Source: Turnera subulata
Lineage: Eukaryota; Streptophyta; Magnoliopsida; Malpighiales; Passifloraceae
Direction: 5' to 3'
Length of the DNA stretch: 64,000 nt
NCBI GenBank assembly: GCA_028386065.3
Contig: JAKUCV010004511.1
Coordinates: 167,123 to 231,122 of the forward strand
Under the pieces are notes generated by a model. It saw only the letters and a list, made by a program, of their open reading frames with translations. It ran no database searches and was not told where the DNA came from. Shown here piece by piece: positions 21,516 to 29,987 of the stretch (positions within the stretch are counted from its first letter, which is position 1; every line of letters starts with the position of its first letter). The position numbers were made by a program, and so were the translations under genes.

Positions 21516-22200
21516 GGCCTTGAATAGTACCAGCCCAGACTCATCAAACTCAACCCACCAGGCTCAGCCCTTAAGCCTAGGTGCGCGGCCCAAACCAGGA
21601 CATCAACCCGGCCCGTCACTCAAGCCCAGGGTCGTCCCAGCCCAGGTTAGTCATTCGGGTTAGGACGGCGGGTCGGGTCTGCAACTCACCTTGCGGGTTC
21701 CAGTACGGCGGCAGACGGGCGACGACGAGGCTGCGTGAGGCGCGACGGAGGAGATCGGCGAGGCGGTGACACGGGTGCGGGGCGTCAAGGCATGGCGTCG
21801 AACGGCAGGTGGTCGATGGCGGCAGAAGGCGTGAGGGAGGAGGCGGATCCGACGAGTTGCCTTGTCGGGTCTTCCTCTGCTGGCGGCGGCGACGGGTGGG
21901 GGAAGCACCACTCAGTCGGCGACGGGGTGAGGATACCGACGGTGGTGGTGGTGGCACGAGCGGTGGCGCGAATCCCTTACGGATGAACAGTGGCCGAGCT
22001 TGGGTGGCAACTGTTCTTCCTCTTCTCCCCCTTTTTTTTTTTTTTTTTGTTTTGTTTTTCTTTCTTGCCTTGCCGGCCGTGTTGCTGGTGAGGGTGAGCG
22101 TCGGGAAGGGGGGCAGGGAGGATAGGAGGTGGCGTGACGATGGTGGCAGGAGGTCACGGTGGTCGCGTGTTCTTCCATTTCTCTGCACCGGTTTTCTTCA
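21516..22200 (-). other. GC-rich exon-intron module shared with gypsy LTRs
   Basis: On the minus strand a purine-run leader is followed by a GC-rich, Arg/Pro/Ser-coding block ending CCGCAAG|GTGAGT at about 21688, then a GGGCC-rich stretch that includes GGGCTGGTACTATTCAAGG. The gypsy LTR at 36-2747 has the same order with GGGCCGGTACTATTCATGG at 956-974, and the CGTCGCCGACTGA word occurs in both. The block sits between the copia primer-binding region and gag, where elements A and D have only about 225-280 bp of leader. It is probably a segment acquired by recombination or read-through. Confidence 0.6.
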
Positions 22201-22234
22201 AGCTCGGGTAGAGTTCGTTATTGTGCTGATAACG

Positions 22235-23456
22235 TGTTGTAAAATAGTGGATTAATACTGTGAATTTTAAGAAGAGGAAGAAGAAATGAAGGAGAAGGAA
22301 GCAAGGGAAGAGCCAGTTTTGCTCGTTTGTGCTCATCTGTGCTTAGGGGTGAGCAAACTGTCGGTACGGTATATGCCGTGCCGAAAGGGTGATCGGTATG
22401 ACTTTTTCGAAGAGTCTTTTTTCCGACCGATGCCGTGCCGTTCTCTACCTTGTGCCGATCGGTATGATACTAATCAATACCGACGTCGGTTCGGTTGATA
22501 TCTGTACCAACCGAATACCACAACTGATCTCATACCCATTTTTTTTTGTCACGAGAGAAAGAAGAGGAAGGATTAAAGAACAACGGGGAAAAGGTTGAAA
22601 TTGTTACCAATTCATTCTTTCTCACTAATACCCAAATAAAAAATAAAAAGATTATAGAAAATCTAAAATAACCCAAAAAAATTATAAAAATCAATACCGA
22701 TAACATATAAAAACACCAAAAAATCAAATCCAACCTATATGACTAATGTTTACCATAAGAAAAACAACCAACAAAAGGATGAGCTAGTGGGAGGAGATGA
22801 GGAAGGAGGAGCAAGCAAGAGCAACATCTCGGCAAGGGCGAGTAAAGGCGAGAGGCGAGGAAGGGATGAAGGGGCTGACGGCGTGAGAGAGGAGAAAAAA
22901 GAGGGTAGGTATGGAGAGGGTGGTGCACCAAGTGGGGCGGCGAAACCTACAAAAGCCGGTGGATGCCAAGACGACAGCTGCTGTGTGCCGCCGGAGCGAG
23001 AGAGACAAACGGGAGGAAGTGAAAGTTTTGTGATTTTAGGGTAAACAATCTAACATAACGTGTATTGTATAAGTATGGGTTTGGGTCTATAACTTGAGCT
23101 TTGGCTTGTTTTTTTCTTTAAGAAACTGGTGGGCTTGGTGTAGGGATGGGCTGGATAATTTTGAGCTTGGGGTGGTTGGATCGTCGGTATCGGCTTATGC
23201 CGAATACCGAAGGGTCAAACCGCTGCCGACCGATTTCTTTCACCCAACTAATCGGCTCGGCATAAATCTCTGGTATAACTCTAAATTTCTTCAGTTTTCG
23301 AGCCGATACCATCGGTATTTCGGTATCGGTTCGATTGAGTCGGGTCGGTAAATTTGCTCACCCCTATCTGTGCTCGTTCATTTTATTGCTTTCAATGGAG
23401 AAGATATATACACATAGGTACAATAATTCATACACGTGTACACGTGTTTTATAACA
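22235..23456 (-). repeat. Element B 5' LTR, split by hAT
   Basis: The two LTR parts (22235-22343 and 23375-23456) together match the 187-bp 3' LTR. The outer part has a duplicated CACGTGTA (two G-boxes against one). The minus strand just inside reads CGTTATCAGCAC, the family primer-binding region. Confidence 0.9.
22344..23366. mobile_element. Non-autonomous hAT element, 1023 bp
   Basis: Perfect terminal inverted repeats TAGGGGTGAGCAAA / TTTGCTCACCCCTA with an exact 8-bp duplication TCTGTGCT (22336-22343 and 23367-23374). Subterminal regions repeat CGGTA and TACCGA words in both orientations (GGTATCGG type), as expected for transposase binding. It contains no transposase. It jumped into the LTR after element B inserted, so it is one of the youngest events here. 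Confidence 0.92.
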
Positions 23457-23461
23457 AACAG

Positions 23462-24811
23462 AGAATTGAATGGCATTATTGCACCACAATTTTGTCCAAT
23501 GCTGACTAGTCTTCTCAGCCATTTTTTTTCCAGTTTATCTTTTGACAATCATATTGGCTTTTAGAGTTTTATCACTTATGCTTTTAATAATGTTGATCCT
23601 AAATAAAAGTCAATCTCTCACTGTATGTATCTATAAATTTTTTTTTTATCTTATGTCCTAGGGGTACATGATAAGCTACTAAATAAAGAAATGAATTCTC
23701 ACAATTAATGAGCATTTTTCTCGTGAAATAATCTTTTATTGTTATGTATTGAATTAATTATACAACACAATCATTATTTATAGAAGGATTATTTTAGTCA
23801 CTAAAAAAATGATACTACTTAATTATAAGAATTTATTTTCTTATTTAGTGGCTTATCATGTGCTTATGGGGCAGATGATCATACAATTATTTTAAATTGA
23901 TTACACATGGATGGACGAGATTCCAGAATTAAAATCACGGATGTGGAGAGAACTTTTTTTTATATTTACGGTTAGAATTGTTTGTGTATATATGAGAGAT
24001 TGTCTTATTTACTGACCAATTATTGTAACCTACAATATTTAAAGAATATATGATTCTAAACAATAAATTCCAGAATTTTACTGGAAACAGACCTTATCCA
24101 AGAATTCATATCTCTTTTCTTTTTATTATTTTCCAGTAACTTTTCAACTGATGAAAAGTAATTTGGAGTTGAACACGTGCTTTGATTACACATCATAAAC
24201 CTTTGATTACACATCGTAATTTGGAGAATACTAGGGTTAGTCAATGGAGATCACCTTTGAACTGCATGCGAATATGCGATGGAATCAGCTAAATGCATGT
24301 GATCGATCGGTCCATTTTGTGGTGGAACCCATGCATAATAAGACACCAATGGAATTGACTGCATATACTCTCCTTTTAATTTATAAGCCACCACTGACGA
24401 CCCGCATGTCAAGAAATTTAATTGAGGGAACCAAACTTGGGTTTTTACAAAGGATCAATGCATATTTTCCATTGGATTAGCTGTGCAAGGGAAATGGACT
24501 CTTCTTTTCCGTTCAGGAATAGCCTAATTGAATCATGCATGTCGTATAAATCATCTTATACTATATAATTACTAATGAAAAATAATTAAGTCCTAAAAGA
24601 TCTAGTTTGTAAATAAAAAAACTCATTTAATGAACTAAACTTTATACGAAAAACTTGTATAAATTAATTGAGTTGTTATGTAATATATATCTAGAAAATT
24701 AGTGACAATTAATAATATATGAGCGTAAGGTAAAAGTGATCAACATTATCGCATAGATAGTTGATAGTCCCAAATTTAATTTGTTGCTTAGAAAGATTGC
24801 GTAGAAATTTT
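23462..24811. other. AT-rich intergenic sequence
   Basis: Apart from the inverted-repeat element at 23655-23875, nothing is supportable. Short ORFs (for example near 24244-24480) have no recognisable content. Confidence 0.4.
23655..23875. mobile_element. MITE with about 55-bp inverted arms
   Basis: CATGATAAGCTACTAAATAA on the left pairs with TTATTTAGTGGCTTATCATG on the right; arms continue to the TTCTCACAATTAA / TTAATTATAAGAA blocks. The outer ends CTAGGGGTA / TATGGGGCAG are imperfect. Confidence 0.6.
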
Positions 24812-25348
24812 TGTAAGCCCAAACAAGCTAAGAGGGGGGGTGAATTAGCGATTAAGAACAATTCAAAAGATTAAAAAAATAATAATTGCGAAATTAAAAG
24901 AGAGAGAGACAAACCGATTTTATACTGGTTGACACACACACAACCTGTGTGGCTAATCCAGTCCTTCAAGAGACTCTCTTGAAGATTTCACTATCCACGT
25001 TAAGCTTCAGGGTGCTTAACAAACCATTTACAAACCTAGAGTTAGAATCACACGAATCTCTAATTTTCTGCTTGAAGATACCTCACTTCAAGTCTTTTCA
25101 CACAGAAAGAAAATCCTCTTCCTATGAATCTTCTACAAGGGAACAATCCTCCCTCAAGGTGTATGATTACAATTGAGTCACTCAAAACAAAAACTCTCTT
25201 CAAGAGTAGGTATGAGTATATAAAGTAAGCTCTATAAGGCAACTCTCAATTCTCAAGGATATTGGCTCATAAAAATGATATGTATGTATAACAATGAATG
25301 CTTGAAATTGTAGAGAGTTGATACATCATAAATGGAGACCTAAATGAT

Positions 25349-25357
25349 CTATTTATA
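25349..25357 (-). promoter_or_regulatory. TATA box, element C 3' LTR
   Basis: The minus strand reads TATAAATAGATC; the 5' LTR has TATAAATAGAGC at 35690-35698. Confidence 0.6.
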
Positions 25358-25453
25358 AGGTTAAAAACATGTATGACCGTTGGGGAATCAATCCAAAACA
25401 TCTTTAAACAAAGTAACATGAGAGGATGAAAAGTGTGTCTGCTCATGACGGCT

Positions 25454-25955
25454 GAACATCGATGTTCAAAACTAGGACATCGATGTTCTGATCTTTGAAT
25501 ATGCATTTTTTTTGGTCCAACGGTCACAAGGACATCGATGTTGGGAAATAGGACATCGATGTCTTGGTGAATTATTGGGCTAACGGTCACTAGAACATCG
25601 ATGATGTTATTTCAATGCCCATGACCCGAGACAAAATAACATCGATGTTAATGGTTAGACATCGATGTTGTTATTTCGACACTTATGACCCGAGACAAAA
25701 TAACATCGATGTTCGTGGTTGGACATCGATGTTTTGGACACTCCCAAGACAATCTTGAAACCGGATTCAAATGGACATCGATGTTATGGTATTGAACATC
25801 GATGTTAGGATACTTCAAAATAATGTTTTAAGTACAACGGTCATGAGAACATTGATGTTGGAATATTGAACATCGATGTTCTAAACTACTGCTACTTTGA
25901 AACATTAGTTTCAAAGTAGGAACATCGATGTTCAAAACCTAGACATCGATGTTCA
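25454..25955 (-). repeat. Paired AACATCGATGTT palindrome array in U3
   Basis: About 15 copies of the 10-12 bp palindrome ACATCGATGT, mostly in pairs separated by 10-11 bp, about 100-600 bp upstream of the TATA box. One pair is collapsed by a deletion relative to the other LTR. Confidence 0.9.
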
Positions 25956-26258
25956 AAGCTTAGAAAACATTTTTATGATTGAAAAACAAGGCAATATGAT
26001 GTGTGAGTAAAAATGATTTTGTTTGAGCCAATAATTTAGAGAAATTGAAGGTTTAACCTTGTACAAAATTGTGTTCCTAACTTTTCTTGCTCTTCTTGCT
26101 TGACCTTGTTACTTCAATTCTTGTATTCTTGATCACATGAAATCTTTGCCCTTGATTAATTTTTTTTGCTTCATAACTATGATCAAAGACAAGGTTAATT
26201 TGTCATTATCAAAACATGAATAAGATAAAGAGATATTAGCAAAGCATTATATTCAACA

Positions 26259-26272
26259 ATTTCCCCCTTTTT
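26259..26272 (-). promoter_or_regulatory. Polypurine tract, element C
   Basis: Minus strand AAAAAGGGGGAAAT adjoins the 3' LTR; start site for plus-strand DNA synthesis. Confidence 0.75.
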
Positions 26273-26680
26273 GATAATGACAAACAAGTAGAAGTATGTG
26301 CCCATTAATTCCCCCTATGTTTTAGCCATGATGTGCTTTTTAATTTTAATTAGGTGCACATACTTGTTAATATTTCCCCCTTTTGGCATTAGCAAAAAGA
26401 AATGGGAAATACAAATGATGAACATGAAAGAAATGCAAATCGAAGAACATGAAAGAGAACATAGGATAAAAGTTGAGAAATTTGGGTGTTAGTTTCCATC
26501 ATCATTAGCGTCATCATCATCATTAGCAGCATTATCTCCTTCTGCATCTTCACCTTCCATATCCATGGGATCCTCTTCCACATGTGTATGATAGGGTGGA
26601 GGTTGGTATTGCACCCGATCAAAATAGGATTGGAGAGCATGTCCTTGACGTTGAACTTCGGTGTCAATACGATCAATTGA
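26273..26680 (-). other. Element C 3' untranslated region
   Basis: Non-coding stretch between the extra ORF and the purine tract. A second CCCCCTTTTGGCATT purine-type tract (about 26370) resembles the true one. Confidence 0.4.
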
Positions 26681-27693
26681 TCATCCCATGCCTGTGATTG
26701 TGTGTCCCATGGTGTCTATACTGAGTTGTAGAGCGTGAAGGGAAGCCGCAATTGTTTCAAGTGTGATCGCGGGAGCTTGGCGTTGAGAAGCGGCTGCTGA
26801 ACTTTCAGTTTGAGTGATTCGTGGTGCTTGCTCGGTTTTGTCGGGTCGGAATGTATCGTCACTAATCGCCCAAATTTTGCTATGAGAAACCTGAGGGCCT
26901 TTCCGAGCATCAATACCTACATTCAATAAAATATCCAACAACAAGAAGGGATATGGCAGGGGATGATTGATGGAGTGAGGAGGATAATCCGTCATGTGCA
27001 TAAGTACAAAATGTGCCCAATTAATTGGAGCATGATGGATAATGGCATGGAGTACCTTCATATCCTCAATGGACATGACGGTGTGATTTTCGGGTCTTGG
27101 CTTGATTACCCGGGTGATGAGATAAAACAAAACACGGTACTCCGGGTGGATGGAATGAATGGTTGGCCTTTTGGAATGGGTTTGACGGACAACTTCCATG
27201 AAATCGAGTTCAATTAGTAGAGGGCCTTCATTTGTTGTGAGCCAATTAGGACCACCATAAGAGGCAAAATCCTCTCCTTCAAATGGTAATCCCGTTGCTG
27301 CCCCAAATTCCTCGAGAGAAAAAGAGATATCGACTCCATTCACCTGAGCAATGAACACATCACCATCTCGGTTGAGTGTTGAGTAGAAGGCTCGGGTGAA
27401 GTCGGCACTATATTGATAGCTTTTGTTGGCGAAAAATTCCCACAAACCGGTTGTACGTAGGTGCCCTTCAAGTCGAGTATAGTTCTTCTCCTTTGGGTAA
27501 GTGATCGGAAGATACCGAGAGTACAAATAGGACGATTTTGGAAGTAAGATTGAAAGTGAGTGAGTTGAGCTCGGGAAGAAAACCAAACAGTAGATTTGTC
27601 GTCCAAAGGAAATTGAGGGGATGAGGTAGAGGGACCTCCTCTTTTGGTTGGTTGTCTCACGGGTGTTTTGCCATGTGATGAGGTCTTGCCCAT
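26681..27693 (-). pseudogene. Element C extra ORF (plant transposon protein domain), frameshifted
   Basis: The natural start appears to be MGKTSSHGKTPVRQPTKRGG at 27693, followed by VWFSSRAQLTHFQSYFQNR. The reading then shifts frame near 27490-27510 and continues as TGLWEFFANKSYQYSADFTRAFYS, DISFSLEEFGAATGLPFEG and PINWAHFVLMHM to the stop at 26681. These blocks match the 'putative plant transposon protein' domain found next to many retroelements. Its role is unknown. In Sireviruses this position holds an env-like or extra ORF, but I see no transmembrane segments. One frameshift separates it from a full ORF of about 335 residues. Confidence 0.65.
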
Positions 27694-27930
27694 GTTTGAA
27701 GAGATGAGGGGAAAGAGAGGAGTTAGAAGCAAGATGAATTAGAGAAGAGAGTGTGAGGAAGGTGTAAAAGAAAGGAGGAGGCATGCAAGAGAATATAGAG
27801 GAACAAAAAAAAAACTGTTGGAGTGGAACATCAACGGGTAACGGCTAGTTGCCCTCCAACGGCTAGTTGGGTTTAAGAGCAACGGTCAAAAATGACCTCC
27901 AACAGCTATTTTTTTGAAATTTTGCAGCTG

Positions 27931-28325
27931 GACATCGATGTTCACAGTCGTGACATCGATGTTATTTGCTCTCGGGTCCAAACCATGAAAGTTTAAAAGA
28001 AACAAACATCGATGTTGGAGTAAGGAACATCGATGTTGTGTGCTCTCGGGTCGATGCTTGGAAGAACTGAAAAGAATGAACATCGATGTGGTGATGTGGA
28101 ACATCGATGTTGTGGTGGCTGGTTGGTTTAAAAAGCAAAGGACGGAAGAAAGGTTCCAACGGCTATATTTTTGAAAACTAGCAGTTGAACATCGATGTGC
28201 AAACAAGAAACATCGATGTTATGAAGCCTTGGTTCAGTGTTTTTGAAAGGCAAACAGAGAGACACATTAATGGGAGTAGAAATACTTACTGAACATCGAT
28301 GCTCCGATACAAAACATCGATGTTG
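27931..28325. repeat. Paired ACATCGATGT palindromes between divergent genes
   Basis: Five pairs, each with 11 bp between the two 10-bp palindromes. They lie 240-630 bp upstream of the extra ORF (minus strand) and about 580 bp before the TATA box of the captured gene (plus strand). Confidence 0.9.
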
Positions 28326-28780
28326 TATGGATTCTGTCATTGTTTACACATGTTGGGACTAATTTTTGAAGATCTAGTTCCCCCTGTCTTTTAGCCTTGA
28401 TGAGAAGTTCCTGCAAAACAAACTTAGAAGACACTCCGACGCTCAAAGAGATCATAATAGAATTCATTCATTGTATTGAACAAGAGAAAAATATCTGGGA
28501 TTCCTGTACTTCCAAATAGGAGTAACTTCGTCGTATATGCACGGTTGTTGAGAAATTTGTCCCATCAATTGGACTTTGTGTATCTCTGTCGGACAGAATC
28601 CGTTCTTAGAGCCAGACAGCAAATCCCGAGAGGAATCAATAATTCAATTAAAACCACGATTGTCAAAAAAGGAAATCTTTGATAATCGGAAAAATGTGTA
28701 GGGTTGCAGACATTGATTGAGCAATAATTTAACTAATTGGCAAGTTTTTTCAAAAAAAGATTCTTGAAAATCGAAGCAGT
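28326..28780 (+). other. Upstream region of captured gene, with small ORF
   Basis: An open frame at 28476-28682 (68 codons, NFVVYARLLRNLSHQLDFVY) has no match I recognise and no counterpart upstream of copy 1. It could belong to the captured segment. Confidence 0.3.
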
Positions 28781-28879
28781 TTGGAGGGGTCTTCTCCTGA
28801 ATATTTTTCAAAGATAGGTAGGGGTCACCTCCTGAACAATCTTTGGACACTTCAAAAATTGGTAGGGGTCACCTTCTGA
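28781..28879 (+). promoter_or_regulatory. Three GGGGTC-type repeats upstream of captured gene copy 2
   Basis: TTGGAGGGGTCTTCTCCTGA (28781-28800), AGGTAGGGGTCACCTCCTGA (28815-28834) and GGTAGGGGTCACCTTCTGAG (28861-28880) sit 26-125 bp before a TATAAATA box (28906-28913). This looks like a compact promoter. Confidence 0.5.
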
Positions 28880-28994
28880 GAGAAGAAGCAACGCAGTTGT
28901 GCTTCTATAAATAGGCATACGATAGAACTCATTAGACACAAAAAATTATAAGCTAATTTCAGAAAAAGAGTTAGCGAAAAAATCAAAAGCAAGA

Positions 28995-29675
28995 ATGCCT
29001 TCCCCTTCCACTGTCTTTTTTGTTGAGGGAGCATCCCTAGGTAGGAGAAATCGTTTAGCCTATAGCCTGATGAATGAGCAACCAGAGCCACTTCCAAATG
29101 AGCTTGCGAGGATCCCTCGTTTGGTCTGCATTGACGAGCTCTACTCTTCCAGATTTTTTGTCACACCACACCATGGAAGAGACAGTCTTCTTGGAACATC
29201 AAAACACCTTGCGGACTTTTTTTTATGGTTCGGCCAACTCCACATTGTTTTTTATCTCTGACCGATTTTAGAATTTGCAGCTGAGGTCTTCTTGCCAGAC
29301 TCTGAATGAGGGCAGCTACTATCAAATTTTAATGACTTCTCAGAGTGCTTCACGAGTCTCTGTCTTACCACCGACTTGGCCCGCCTGCTATTGTGGAATT
29401 ACAGGGGAATCACTAGGCGCTCTTAAGATTTTACAAGAAGCTTGAGAGACCTGAAGAACCAGTACAAGCCGAACATGGTTCTGCTCACCGAGACATTATG
29501 GCAACCTGGCGAAAACCACGGGGTCATCCCTCTCCGTTTTCCATCAGTGAACTGGTTTGAAATCCCTGGTCAGAATAACCCGGGTGGAATGTGGTTTGCA
29601 TGGAATGATAGTGTTAGGGTTAATATTGTCAATGACCCTAATAGCTTCTCTGTAACTGTTGTACCAAATCGTTAA
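28995..29675 (+). pseudogene. Unrecognised protein joined to LINE-type endonuclease N-terminus (copy 2), antisense in element C
   Basis: The ATG at 28995 opens MPSPSTVFFVEGASLGRRNR, followed by LPNELARIPRLVCIDELYSS, collinear with copy 1 at 19428-20110. A small length change near the VTPHH/VTPMEE position shifts frame, a stop follows ISDRF, and further lesions hit the WNCRG region. The last 77 codons are open from an in-frame ATG (29442) and include NMVLLTETLW and GGMWFAWN, ending at the same residue as copy 1. By hand alignment 57 of 76 C-terminal residues are identical. An AATAAA lies at 29791-29796. It is non-functional as it stands. Confidence 0.65.
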
Positions 29676-29866
29676 GAGCTAGATAGATTATAATAGGTAT
29701 GTATGTTTTAAAACATATGTGTGATTGTAATGTAATATAAATAATGTAAGCGTGTGTATGTTTGCAAGTGTGATTGTAAAATATGAAATGAATAAACTCT
29801 TATGTTTTTGTGTCAATTTAGCATGTACCAATTCGAAAATTTTATTGGGTTTAGAGAACTTACCTG

Positions 29867-29900
29867 AACATCGATATTGTGATACTCAACATCGATGTTG
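29867..29900. repeat. Isolated palindrome pair
   Basis: ACATCGATAT, 11 bp, ACATCGATGT; same spacing as the other pairs, between the captured gene and pol. Confidence 0.85.
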
Positions 29901-29987
29901 TGACCATGTTGCCAAAATTCTGGATTCGCCTTCAGTTCTTCTTTGTTCCCCCTATCATTTTGCTTAATTGGCCTTCATAATATGAGA

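Larger units (their letters stand above)
16361..23456 (-). mobile_element. Element B: non-autonomous chimeric copia retrotransposon
   Basis: LTRs of about 190 bp (16361-16547 and 22235-23456, the latter split by a 1-kb hAT) are flanked by exact AACAG duplications (16356-16360 and 23457-23461). The LTRs differ at only a few positions, so insertion was recent, yet gag and pol are fragments far more decayed than the LTRs. This suggests the element moved using proteins supplied in trans. The internal region carries an antisense gene (19428-20110) and, in the leader, a block shared with the gypsy LTRs (21516-22200). Confidence 0.88.
24812..26258 (-). repeat. Element C 3' LTR
   Basis: The minus strand starts TGTTGAATATAATGC and ends at GGGCTTACA. 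TATAAATAG lies at about 25349-25357, with the palindrome array upstream of it in U3. Confidence 0.9.

Noticed and set aside
21616..22255. Several ORFs of 80-190 codons on both strands
   Set aside because: All are open because of GC-rich low-complexity sequence. Only the exon-like reading shared with the gypsy LTRs has comparative support.
24244..24480. Small plus-strand ORF of 78 codons
   Set aside because: No motif, no promoter or homologue evident, in AT-rich sequence.
25440..25990. CRISPR-like array suggested by regularly repeated ACATCGATGT
   Set aside because: Repeats are 10-12 bp palindromes with 10-11 bp gaps inside an LTR of a plant retrotransposon; not a CRISPR array.
28128..28340. 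Minus-strand ORFs with repeated HRC or TTSMF words
   Set aside because: These come from translating the palindrome array in different frames; the same words appear in the LTR copies.
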